DNA of 12,954 nucleotides from CAYJPV01 sp964396055 (GTDB taxonomy: Bacteria; Acidobacteriota; Vicinamibacteria; Vicinamibacterales; JAKQTR01). Below are positions 1-6,672 of this stretch, in pieces. A program made the position numbers and the translations under genes. The number at the start of each line of letters is the position of its first letter. Position 1 is the first letter of the stretch. The stretch is from contig CAYNDV010000130.1 of assembly GCA_964396055.1 (NCBI GenBank), positions 1-12,954 of the forward strand, written 5' to 3'. The notes below the pieces were generated by a model that saw nothing but the letters and a program-made list of their open reading frames with translations, searched no databases and had not been told where the DNA came from.

Positions 1-369
1 CGGCTGCGGCGCGGGCTGCGCTGCCGCCGCCTGGGGCTGCACCGCAGGAGCCGTCTGCCGCGGCAGCGGAGGCTGGGCCGCCTGTGTCCGGGCGGCGGGC
101 GCTCCGCCGCCCGTCAGGGAGGCCAGCAGTCCCTTCGGCACGAGGCCGTTCATCGCCGCCACCTGGTACAGCAGGGCGCCGGTCACCACCACGAGGGCGA
201 TGCCCAGCACCACCCGCAGCACCGAGGGGCCGCGGCGCGGCCCGCCCAGCGGCGTCGGGTAACCCAGCGACGCCAGCACGTTCTCCTCGGCGCTGTTGCG
301 CCGGGGCGCGGCGTCTCCATGTGGCGAGGTCCCGTTGTGTTGACGCAGGGCGTCGAGGGTGCGGCTCAC
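1..369 (-). CDS. MshN-like membrane-anchored protein, N-terminal part (runs off the left edge)
   Basis: This is an open frame of 123 codons starting at a GTG at 369 and continuing past base 1, so the C-terminus is missing. The N-terminus has a short cytoplasmic segment (MSRTLDALRQH) resembling the start of GspB/MshN-type proteins. A single membrane helix follows at about residues 49-70 (VLRVVLGIALVVVTGALL), then a Pro/Ala/Gln-rich periplasmic linker from about residue 88. The GTG lies 4 nt after the stop of the upstream ATPase gene, so the two are probably translationally coupled. In MSHA loci the gene after secretin mshL and ATPase mshM is mshN, a membrane-anchored TPR protein, and position and topology fit that. 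The TPR part would lie outside the window and cannot be seen. GspB-like or generic TPR proteins are alternatives. The membrane anchor and linker are seen; the family is inferred from synteny. Confidence 0.72.
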   Translation of the reverse strand, partial: MSRTLDALRQHNGTSPHGDAAPRRNSAEENVLASLGYPTPLGGPRRGPSVLRVVLGIALVVVTGALLYQVAAMNGLVPKGLLASLTGGGAPAARTQAAQPPLPRQTAPAVQPQAAAAQPAPQP

Positions 370-373
370 GGCT

Positions 374-1288
374 TCACCTGTAGGCGACAGTCGACGAGGA
401 CCCCGCCGCGAGCGGGGTGCGCCGGCGCAGCCACGGGAAACGCGACCGCTCGACCGGCTGCAGGTCGAGGGTGCTGGCGGCCCGTTCCACGAGTTCGGGC
501 GTCACCTTGTTGGACCGCGCCGAGTACGCGCCCAGGAGGCTGCGGTCGCAGATCAGGTTGATCAGGCGCGGGATGCCGCCGGAGTACTGGTGCACGGTCT
601 GCACCGCCTTCGGCGTGAAGGTCACGGCCGACATCGCCCCCGCCACGTGCAGGCGGTGCGCGATGTACGCCGCCACCTCGTCGCGCGTCAGCGGCTTGAG
701 CTCGTACCGGATCGACACGCGCTGGTCGAGCTGCTTCAGCTCCGGCGACCGCAGCAGCGGCTGCAGGTTCAGCTGCCCCACCAGGATCATCTGCAGGAGT
801 TTTTCCTTGTCGGTCTCGAGGTTCGACAGAATCCGCAGCTGTTCCAGCACCTGGAGCGGCAGGTTCTGGGCTTCGTCGATGATCAGCACCGCGCTGGCCT
901 GCAGGGGCAGCAGGCCGAGCAGGAAGTCGTACAGGGTGTCGATGAGCTCCTGCTTGCTCACGCCGGCCAGGCGCCCGGCCTTGACTTCCTCGCGCGACAC
1001 CACGCCGAAGTCCTGGAGGATGAGCTTGAGCAGGTCCTCTTCCGACAGGAAGGGATTCAGCACCAGCGCCGTGAAGGTGCGCCGGTCGATCTGTTCGAGC
1101 AGCGCCCGGCACAGCGTCGTCTTGCCGGTCCCGATGTCCCCCGTCACCACGACGAACCCCTCGCGGCGGCGGATGGCGTACTGGAGCAGTTCGAACGCGT
1201 TGGCGTGCGACTCGCTCTTGTACAGGTACTTCGGATCCGGCGTCAGGCTGAACGGCTTCTCGACGAAACCGAAAAACTCCTCGTACAT
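374..1288 (-). CDS. mshM: ExeA/MshM-type AAA ATPase of the pilus/type II secretion cluster
   Basis: A 304-residue cytoplasmic ATPase of the ExeA/GspA-MshM family. The N-terminus MYEEFFGFVEKPFSLTPDP is typical of the family. Walker A (GDIGTGKTT) is at residues 50-58 and Walker B with the DEAQ motif (AVLIIDEAQNL) at 133-143. A QLDQRV segment lies at 186-191, and the sensor-2-like GGIPRLIN at 237-244. The C-terminal 25 residues are basic and low-complexity, with no clear peptidoglycan-binding domain, unlike long ExeA proteins. Its length fits the short MshM type. The ATG at 1288 has an AAGGGG ribosome binding site about 7 nt upstream and lies 41 nt after the secretin gene stop. In this family the ATPase helps place or assemble the secretin and its inner-membrane partner. 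The AAA family call is firm; the MshM name rests on the secretin-ATPase-anchor gene order. Confidence 0.9.
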   Translation of the reverse strand: MYEEFFGFVEKPFSLTPDPKYLYKSESHANAFELLQYAIRRREGFVVVTGDIGTGKTTLCRALLEQIDRRTFTALVLNPFLSEEDLLKLILQDFGVVSREEVKAGRLAGVSKQELIDTLYDFLLGLLPLQASAVLIIDEAQNLPLQVLEQLRILSNLETDKEKLLQMILVGQLNLQPLLRSPELKQLDQRVSIRYELKPLTRDEVAAYIAHRLHVAGAMSAVTFTPKAVQTVHQYSGGIPRLINLICDRSLLGAYSARSNKVTPELVERAASTLDLQPVERSRFPWLRRRTPLAAGSSSTVAYR

Positions 1289-1329
1289 CGTCTGGCCCCT
1301 TGGTGTGGCGTCCTGCCTCCCGGGATCGC

Positions 1330-2976
1330 CTACTTGCGTGCCGGCGCCTTCTGTTCCTCGTAGATCCGCTGCAGGTCGGCGGCGGTCGTGGCCGCAATCT
1401 CACCTGGCGACATGATCATCGGCGTCAGGAGGATGACCAGGTCGGTCTTCCGCTTGGCCCGCTCCTGCCGCTGGAACAGCCCTCCGACCAGCGGCAGGTC
1501 CCCCAGGACCGGCACTTTTGTCTTTTCGGTCAGTGCACGGTCCTGCATCAGACCCGCGATGACAATCGTCTCGCCTTCGTGGACCCGGACCATGGTGTCG
1601 GTCTCCCGGACCGCCACGATGGGCACCTGGTCGCCCAGGCGCGAGGTCGCCGTGCCGGTCCGCTCGGTGATGCTCGGCGTGATGCTCAGGTGGATGATGC
1701 CGTCGGCGCCGATCTGGGGCGTCACGCTGAGGACCACCCCCTCGGTGATCGACTGCGGCGTCACCACGGTCTGCAGGATCTGGCCCGTGGTGGCATCCGT
1801 CTGGGCCGTCGTGACGAAGAACACGTCCTGGGTGCCCACCCGCATGACCGCCGGCTCGTTGTTCATGGCCATGACGCGGGGGCTCGCCATCACGTTGACT
1901 TTCCCCTGGCTGGCGAAGGCGTCGAGCAGGCCCGTGAAGTCGCGGATGTTGACGCCGACGGTGAACGCGCTGTTCCCGCGCGTCGGCGCCAGGCGCTGCG
2001 TCACGCGGACCGAGTTGCCGGCGCTGCGGAACACCGCCGACCAGTCGATGCCGGCCGAGAACTCGTCGCGCAGCTCGACCTCGAGGACCTTGGCCTGGAT
2101 CTGGACCTGGCGCAGCACCCGGCTCTCCACGGCCTCGAGGTACTGGGCCACCCGATCGAGATTCGAGCGGTAGTCGATGATCTGCAGCAGGCCGGCCTTC
2201 CGGTCGAGGTTGTGCTTGCCGTCGGGCGACATCAGCGTCGCCAGGCCTTCCTTGATCTCGTCGAAGACGTCGCCGTAGTCCGTGCTGGACACCGACGCCT
2301 GGCTGCCGCCGAACCCGCCGTTCCCGGTGCCGCCGAGACCGAAGCCCGCACCAGTGCCGAAGCCCCCGCCGCCGCCGCCGCCGAAGCCGCCGCCGCCGCC
2401 GAACGCCCCGCCGCCCAGGCCCGCGCCGGCGAAGCCGCCGCTGCCCGATCCGCGCGAACCGGCGCGCCGGCTGGCCACGTAGTTGATGTGGAAGATCTGC
2501 GTTTCCATCTGCCGCCGCGACACCCGCAGGACGTTCTCCGCGAACTGGAACTCGAGGCCGAGCGGGTTGAGGATCAGGTCGAGCGCCTGGCGCAGCGTCA
2601 CGTTCTTCAGCTCACCCGCGAACGTGCCGTCGACGTCCGGATCGGGCACGAGACTCAGGTTCGTGTCGCGCACGAGCAGCAGCAGGAGCTCCCGCACGGC
2701 AATCGGTTCCGCGAAGCTCAGCGAGATCGTCTGCTCCATCTCGTCGGACCGACGCCCCTCCTCGAGCTGGCTCACCGCCAGCGGCGTCAGGCCCGGGTTC
2801 TGGGGCCCCAGCCCGCTGCGCGTCGGCGGCATCGGTGCCTGGGTGGCCTGCGCCATCACCGGCACCGGCCCGGCTCCCTGCGACGCTCCCTGCGCCGAGA
2901 ACGACGAGGAGGTCAGGAATACGAGTGTGGCCACCACGGCCACGTTCGGCAGCCACTGACGGGTTGTGCGGTCCAT
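1330..2976 (-). CDS. mshL: MshL-type secretin (outer-membrane channel of MSHA-like pilus system)
   Basis: A 548-residue secretin that should form the multimeric outer-membrane pore. A signal peptide is visible (residues 1 to about 28: charged MDRTTR, hydrophobic VAVVATLVFL, then SSSFSAQG). A short secretin/TonB N-terminal-like domain covers about 83-155 (ISLSFAEPIAVRELL ... GTFAGELKNVTLRQALDLIL). Residues 172-225 are an unusual Gly/Phe-rich tract, followed by a domain at 230-310 with the conserved VQIQAKVLEVEL. The C-terminal secretin barrel occupies about 355-522 and includes VNVMASPRVMAMNNEPA, the GETIVIAGL motif at 468-476, VPVLGDLPLVGGLF at 488-501 and KRKTDLVILLTPMI. The ATG at 2976 has a strong GGGGAAGG site 4 nt upstream. 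It is the first gene of an mshL-mshM-mshN-ordered cluster. PilQ and GspD secretins are alternatives, but the short N-terminus and the neighbouring ATPase favour MshL. Confidence 0.92.
   Translation of the reverse strand: MDRTTRQWLPNVAVVATLVFLTSSSFSAQGASQGAGPVPVMAQATQAPMPPTRSGLGPQNPGLTPLAVSQLEEGRRSDEMEQTISLSFAEPIAVRELLLLLVRDTNLSLVPDPDVDGTFAGELKNVTLRQALDLILNPLGLEFQFAENVLRVSRRQMETQIFHINYVASRRAGSRGSGSGGFAGAGLGGGAFGGGGGFGGGGGGGFGTGAGFGLGGTGNGGFGGSQASVSSTDYGDVFDEIKEGLATLMSPDGKHNLDRKAGLLQIIDYRSNLDRVAQYLEAVESRVLRQVQIQAKVLEVELRDEFSAGIDWSAVFRSAGNSVRVTQRLAPTRGNSAFTVGVNIRDFTGLLDAFASQGKVNVMASPRVMAMNNEPAVMRVGTQDVFFVTTAQTDATTGQILQTVVTPQSITEGVVLSVTPQIGADGIIHLSITPSITERTGTATSRLGDQVPIVAVRETDTMVRVHEGETIVIAGLMQDRALTEKTKVPVLGDLPLVGGLFQRQERAKRKTDLVILLTPMIMSPGEIAATTAADLQRIYEEQKAPARK
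2302..2463 (-). repeat. Glycine-rich low-complexity tract inside the secretin gene
   Basis: These bases encode secretin residues 172-225, almost entirely Gly with interspersed Phe, Ala, Ser and Thr, including GGGGGFGGGGGGGFG. It sits between the N-terminal domain and the segment leading into the barrel. On the opposite strand the same bases give a spurious Pro-rich open frame, which is not a gene. The GGN-rich codon run is a likely site of length variation and of assembly or sequencing slippage. Confidence 0.8.
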
Positions 2977-3142
2977 GTGTCCTTCCCCTGATCGAAACGG
3001 AACGTGAGCACGCTGCTCCGTCTCCTGGGCAGTATGTCGGTGTAACTCGTTGAAAACCTTAGGGGTAGGGACAAACTGCGCGAGGCTTCACGGGGCTTTA
3101 CAGCGGGGCGTGGTGCGTGGCGCTTGGGACCTGGGGTTCGTC

Positions 3143-3168
3143 AGAAGCAAGAAGCAAGAAGCAAGAAG
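3143..3168. repeat. Heptamer tandem array A (AGAAGCA units, about 3.7 copies)
   Basis: Perfect period-7 repeat: units at 3143-3149, 3150-3156 and 3157-3163, plus a partial unit to 3168. It is the exact reverse complement of part of array B at 3211-3236, so the two can pair as a 26-bp perfect stem around a 42-nt loop. It lies in the leader-side intergenic region upstream of mshL. Confidence 0.93.
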
Positions 3169-3209
3169 GGATCACGCCGTCACACAGCGGTTCTCTCCGT
3201 ATGTCGTGT

Positions 3210-3244
3210 GCTTCTTGCTTCTTGCTTCTTGCTTCTTGCTTCTT
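3210..3244. repeat. Heptamer tandem array B (GCTTCTT units, 5 copies)
   Basis: Five perfect copies of GCTTCTT at 3210, 3217, 3224, 3231 and 3238. It is the same heptamer as array A in opposite orientation. It passes directly into array C at 3245. Confidence 0.93.
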
Positions 3245-3272
3245 TCTGTCTTCTGTCTTCTGTCTTCTGTCT
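3245..3272. repeat. Heptamer tandem array C (TCTGTCT units, 4 copies)
   Basis: Four perfect copies of TCTGTCT (rotation CTTCTGT) at 3245, 3252, 3259 and 3266, abutting array B. It shares the CTTCT core with array B and differs in the two adjacent variable bases. It ends 7 bp from the gldG stop codon (3280-3282), so in the gldG transcript the array begins right after the stop. Confidence 0.93.
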
Positions 3273-3279
3273 TCTTCCC

Positions 3280-4788
3280 CTACCGCTTCGCCCTGATGAC
3301 CAGCACGACGCCCGCCAGCAGGGGCAGCAGCGGCAGCAGTCCGAGATTGACCACGTACATCACCGTCCGCATCTGCTCGGTCATCGACGTGCGGCGGTTC
3401 TGGCGGTCTGACAGGCTCACCACCCGCGCCTCCTGCTCGCCGGCCAGCCAGGCAATCGTGCGCAGCGAGAAGTCCCGGTTGCCCTGGCGCTGGATCTGCG
3501 CGTTGGAGACGAAGTCCGAATCGCCGAACACGACGAAGCGGCCCTCGCGCACGGCCTGGTCTTCTTTCAGCCCGCGGGGCACGCGCGACGCGACGCCGAG
3601 CAGGAAGGGACCCTTGCGATCGCGGCCCTCCTGGAACGCCGTGCCCGTGTCGGCCGGATTCAGGCGCTCGAAGGCCCGGTCGCCCGTCCCGGCCAGGGGT
3701 CCCGGAATCCCGATCTGGGCCTGCTTCAGGAGCGTCAGCGGCACCGCCCGGTCGTAGATCGTCGCCAGCTCGAATCCGCGCGTAATCGGGTGGTCGAAGT
3801 ACGCCAGCGCCAGCGGACTCTCGGGCCCGGCGCCCACCTGCCGGCCGGCGGGGTTGGTCTCGATGATCAGGCCGTCGCCCGGGATGATCCCCCGGGGTGC
3901 CAGCCAGGCCCTGAGTCCCGGGGGCACCGGGGGGTCCACCATCAGGGCCAGGCGGCCGCCGTTGGCCATCCAGGCGTCCAGGCGCCCGATCGCCTCGGGC
4001 GCGAGGTCGGTGGCGGGGCCGGCAATCACGAGCACCTCGCAGGCGGCGGGGACGTCGCCCTGCTGCATCGCCACGCGGTCGACCCGGTATCCGGCAGCCC
4101 GCAGCGACAGGCCCCACATCGACAACCCGGCGGCGCCGGTGTCGTCGAGGCCGTGTTCGCCGTCACCGGTCTGGAAGCAGACCAGCGTCTCTTTGTCCTG
4201 CACGACCTGCGTGATGGCCTGGTACAGGGCCGGTTCCGTGGGTTTCTCGACCTTGCGCCACTTGTCGCCCGCCGACACGATCACCGTGCCGTCGCGCAGC
4301 ACGCCGTAGGTGCGGGCGTCCTGGGGCGCCCGTTCCACGTCCGCGAACGCGGCGGTGATGCGGCGCGACGCGTTGGTGAAGGCCGCCAGCAGTTCGTCCA
4401 CCGCGGCGTCGCGCGTGCGGCCGAACTGCTTCAGGACCACGTCCTTGTCGACGCGCGCGAGGCCCGTCCGCGTCTCCGCCGTCAGCGTGTTGCGGCCGGC
4501 GGCCGTCAGGTCCGCGTGCAGCGCGTTGAAGCTGGCGATGGCGTTGACGAGCCCCAGCACGGCCACCAGCAGCAGCGTCGAGAAGATGCTGTTGAGCACG
4601 AAGATGCCGCGCGGGTCGCGGAACCAGTCGCGGACGTTCTGCCAGTTGGCCGCGACCCCGATGGTGAGCGCGAGCAGGCCGCCGACGAGCAGCGTGACGG
4701 CCGTCGTGTCCCAGTGCAGGGTGAACGCCGCCCAGAGCAGCGCCCCCACCACCATCAGGCCGCCGGGAAGGAAGAGGTACTTCTTCAT
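3280..4788 (-). CDS. gldG: GldG-family ABC-2 transporter auxiliary protein
   Basis: A 502-residue membrane protein, the auxiliary subunit of an ABC-2 exporter. Three membrane helices are near the N-terminus (about 5-24, 28-46 and 64-85). A large periplasmic part follows, then one C-terminal helix (about 475-497) and a basic end (RAKR). The ectodomain has hallmarks of the GldG/ABC_transp_aux family: a nucleophile-poor Rossmann-like fold with TGDGEHG at 207-213, CEVLVIAGPATDLAPEAI at 250-267, WMANGGRLALMVDP at 273-286 and RFVVFGDSDFVSN at 417-429. The start is the ATG at 4788, overlapping the permease stop as ATGA. A longer open frame to 5130 only runs into the permease gene and is rejected. 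The substrate is unknown; in Bacteroidota the homologue serves gliding, but homologues are widespread in non-gliders. The often-following DUF4340 gene is absent; heptamer repeats follow instead. Confidence 0.88.
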   Translation of the reverse strand: MKKYLFLPGGLMVVGALLWAAFTLHWDTTAVTLLVGGLLALTIGVAANWQNVRDWFRDPRGIFVLNSIFSTLLLVAVLGLVNAIASFNALHADLTAAGRNTLTAETRTGLARVDKDVVLKQFGRTRDAAVDELLAAFTNASRRITAAFADVERAPQDARTYGVLRDGTVIVSAGDKWRKVEKPTEPALYQAITQVVQDKETLVCFQTGDGEHGLDDTGAAGLSMWGLSLRAAGYRVDRVAMQQGDVPAACEVLVIAGPATDLAPEAIGRLDAWMANGGRLALMVDPPVPPGLRAWLAPRGIIPGDGLIIETNPAGRQVGAGPESPLALAYFDHPITRGFELATIYDRAVPLTLLKQAQIGIPGPLAGTGDRAFERLNPADTGTAFQEGRDRKGPFLLGVASRVPRGLKEDQAVREGRFVVFGDSDFVSNAQIQRQGNRDFSLRTIAWLAGEQEARVVSLSDRQNRRTSMTEQMRTVMYVVNLGLLPLLPLLAGVVLVIRAKR

Positions 4789-5570
4789 GTCCGTTTGTAC
4801 CTGATGGCGTCGATCGTCCGCTGGGTGAGGAAGAGCCCCAGCACGACCAGCGACGCGAAGAAGGCGACGTCGTCGAGGGACACGAGGCCCCGCGTGAAGT
4901 TCAGGTGGCGCATGTGCAGGGAGAAATAGGCCAGGAACTCGGCCCACATCGACCGCGTCGCCGACGCCGTGGTGTCGATGAACTGCAGCGTCATGAGCAG
5001 GCCGTAGGTCCCGATGGCCGACACCAGGATGTTCTCGCACAGCGACGAGATGAACAGCCCCATGGCGATCTGGGCGCCGCCGATGAGCAGCAGCCCCAGC
5101 ACGCCGCTGAGGACCACGCCGGGCTCCCACTCGCCGCCCTGCGCCAGGAAGTAGAACATGGGCAGGATCGGCAGCAGCATGGCGGCCAGGAACCCGAAGG
5201 CGCCGAGGAACTTGCCCACCGCCAGCTCGGTGGGCCGCAGCGGCGAGGTGAGCAGCAGTTCCAGGGTCCCCTTGCGCCGCTCGTCGGTGATGAGCCCCAT
5301 CGTCAGCAGCGGCAGGGCGAACATCAGCAGGAACGCCTCGTTCTGGAAGAACTGCGACAGCACGACGGTGGGCACGTCCAGCTGGAACTCGGACTTGCCG
5401 AGGCGCTGGATCTGCGCGTCGGCCACCACGGCCTGGCGGATGTAGTAGACGACCATGTTCGAGAAGAACAGGCCGGAGACGAACGTGAAAATCGTCATCA
5501 CCGAGTAGGCGATGGGCGAGACGAAGTAGCTCTCGATCTCGCGGCGGGCTATGGTCAGGATGTGGCGCAT
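4785..5570 (-). CDS. ABC-2 type transporter permease (GldF-like)
   Basis: A 261-residue inner-membrane permease with about six helices (roughly 21-45, 79-95, 121-143, 152-175, 180-199 and 234-250). The ABC-2 coupling motif ERRKGTLELLLTSPL lies at 97-111, after the second helix, where permeases of this class contact the ATPase. The N-terminus MRHILTIARREIESYFVSPIA is typical of GldF/NosY-like permeases. The ATG at 5570 overlaps the ATPase stop by one base (TGATG), and the 3' end overlaps gldG by four bases (ATGA), so the three proteins are probably made in a fixed ratio. It should form the transmembrane pathway with the ATPase at 5570-6538. The substrate cannot be deduced. Confidence 0.9.
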   Translation of the reverse strand: MRHILTIARREIESYFVSPIAYSVMTIFTFVSGLFFSNMVVYYIRQAVVADAQIQRLGKSEFQLDVPTVVLSQFFQNEAFLLMFALPLLTMGLITDERRKGTLELLLTSPLRPTELAVGKFLGAFGFLAAMLLPILPMFYFLAQGGEWEPGVVLSGVLGLLLIGGAQIAMGLFISSLCENILVSAIGTYGLLMTLQFIDTTASATRSMWAEFLAYFSLHMRHLNFTRGLVSLDDVAFFASLVVLGLFLTQRTIDAIRYKRT

Positions 5571-6538
5571 CAGCCCTGCTCCTTCCCCGATTCGTCGCCC
5601 GTCAGGGCCAGGAAGATCTGCTCGAGCGAGAGCGACTCGCCGGCCAGCCCCTGCAGCTTCCAGCCGCGCCCGACGATGGCCTCGGCCGCGGCGCTGCGCA
5701 CGTCCACGCCCACGGGCGATTCGATCTCCGCGCTGAGCGTCCCGGCCGGCGTATCGGCCACCGTCACGCTGCCCACACCGGGAAGGGCCGACAGCGCGCC
5801 GCGGACCTCCGCCGCCGCCGAGGCGGTCGCGCCGGGCACGCCGACCTCCAGTCGCACGATCTCCCGGGCCCGCAGGCGGTCCCCGAGGTGGCCCGGGGTG
5901 TCGACGGCCATCACCTTTCCGCGGTTGATGATGAACACCCGGTCGGCCACTTCGCTGACCTCGGGCAGGATGTGCGTCGAGAGCAGCACGGTGTGCTCGC
6001 CCTTCAGGGCGGCAATGAGTTCCCGCACCTCGGAACGTTGCTTGGGATCCAGGCTCGACGTGGGCTCGTCCAGGATGAGCACCTTCGGCTCGTGCACCAG
6101 GGCCTGGGCCAGGCCGACGCGCTGCTTGAAGCCCTTGGAGAGCTTGCCGATGCGCTTGTCGGCCACTTCGCCGAGCCGGGCCCGGTCGATGGCCCGGTCA
6201 ACCGCCGTCTTGAGCCGGCCGGCCGGCACGTCCTTGAGCGCCCCCACGAACCGGAGGTACCGCCGGACGGTCATCTCCGGATACACGGGCGGGTTCTCGG
6301 GCAGGTAGCCGACCAGCCGCTTGGCCTCGATGGGCCGTTCGTAGAGGTCGTGCCCGCCGATGCGGACGCGCCCCTGGCTGGGCGGCAGATACCCGGTGAT
6401 CATCCGCATCGTCGTCGTCTTGCCCGCGCCGTTCGGCCCCAGGAAGCCGAGGACTTCCCCTTCCTGGACGTCGAACGACAGGTTGTCGACGGCGACGAAA
6501 CGGCCGTACTTCTTGGACAGGCTGGAAACAGAGATCAC
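5570..6538 (-). CDS. ABC transporter ATP-binding protein (GldA-like)
   Basis: A 322-residue cytoplasmic ATPase driving the adjacent ABC-2 permease. Walker A GPNGAGKT is at 34-41, the signature LSKGFKQR at 133-140, Walker B VLILDEP at 153-159, the D-loop SSLD at 161-164 and the H-loop histidine at 189 (STHI). In the Q-loop segment VGYLPEN the usual glutamine position is Glu, which I recall as common in this DrrA/GldA branch. Residues from about 222 form a C-terminal extension (DUF4162-like) ending in LEQIFLALTGDE. The start is a GTG at 6538: an in-frame TAA lies 12-14 nt upstream, and the next internal Met would remove Walker A. Only a weak ribosome binding site is visible. It is the first gene of the three-gene operon. 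Confidence 0.93.
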   Translation of the reverse strand: MISVSSLSKKYGRFVAVDNLSFDVQEGEVLGFLGPNGAGKTTTMRMITGYLPPSQGRVRIGGHDLYERPIEAKRLVGYLPENPPVYPEMTVRRYLRFVGALKDVPAGRLKTAVDRAIDRARLGEVADKRIGKLSKGFKQRVGLAQALVHEPKVLILDEPTSSLDPKQRSEVRELIAALKGEHTVLLSTHILPEVSEVADRVFIINRGKVMAVDTPGHLGDRLRAREIVRLEVGVPGATASAAAEVRGALSALPGVGSVTVADTPAGTLSAEIESPVGVDVRSAAAEAIVGRGWKLQGLAGESLSLEQIFLALTGDESGKEQG

Positions 6539-6590
6539 GACTCGATGTTATCGGACTGGGACGCCGGCGGGAATAGTCTGACAAGAGGAG

Positions 6591-6628
6591 GGCTGGCTGC
6601 CACCCGGGTCAGCGGGTGGCAGCCAGCC
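6591..6628 (-). terminator. Perfect 15-bp stem hairpin after the giant-protein gene
   Basis: GGCTGGCTGCCACCC (6591-6605) and its exact reverse complement (6614-6628) flank an 8-nt loop. It starts 44 nt past the stop codon of the giant gene and ends 52 nt before the GTG of the ABC ATPase. No run of U residues follows on the minus strand (CTCCTCTTGTC), so it may be a non-canonical terminator or an RNA-end stabiliser rather than a textbook intrinsic terminator. Confidence 0.65.
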
Positions 6629-6672
6629 TGGAGGCCGGAGCTGTGCCGGCGCCTGATGCGCGTCGGGCGTGC

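Larger units (their letters stand above)
2977..3279. other. Intergenic region between the gldG stop and mshL
   Basis: This 303-bp stretch holds no gene I can support. The right half carries heptamer arrays (3143-3168 and 3210-3272, listed separately) flanking a 41-base unique segment. The left half (2977-3142) should contain the promoter and 5' leader of mshL. On the minus strand it has a CCCTACCCCTAAGG stretch followed by GGTTTTCAACGAGTTACACC and CATACTG. I could not assign a convincing -35/-10 pair, a sigma-54 site or a known riboswitch there. The open frames crossing it are artefacts of reading the heptamers in several frames. Confidence 0.7.

Noticed and set aside
359..1415. Plus-strand open frames opposite the AAA ATPase
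   Set aside because: The minus-strand frame carries intact Walker A and B motifs; the plus frames show no family pattern.
2282..2482. Pro-rich small open frame resembling a P-rich protein
   Set aside because: It is the reverse reading of the glycine-rich codons of the secretin (GGN becomes CCN).
1300..2991. Long plus-strand open frame opposite the secretin gene
   Set aside because: It is a GC-rich shadow: its product is dominated by Arg, His, Leu and Gln without domain pattern, while the minus strand encodes a full secretin with signal peptide and motifs.
3143..3272. CRISPR-like array
   Set aside because: Units are only 7 bp with no spacers, so these are simple tandem repeats.
3050..3757. 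Open frame with LLLASCFLLL-type hydrophobic repeats
   Set aside because: The repeats come from reading the 7-bp arrays in successive frames, and the rest lies opposite gldG. It has no independent support.
3789..5130. Extended frame of gldG reaching 5130 and plus-strand frames at 3790-4929
   Set aside because: The extension overlaps the permease gene in another frame; the ATGA overlap at 4785-4788 and the membrane N-terminus define the true start. The plus frames are shadows.
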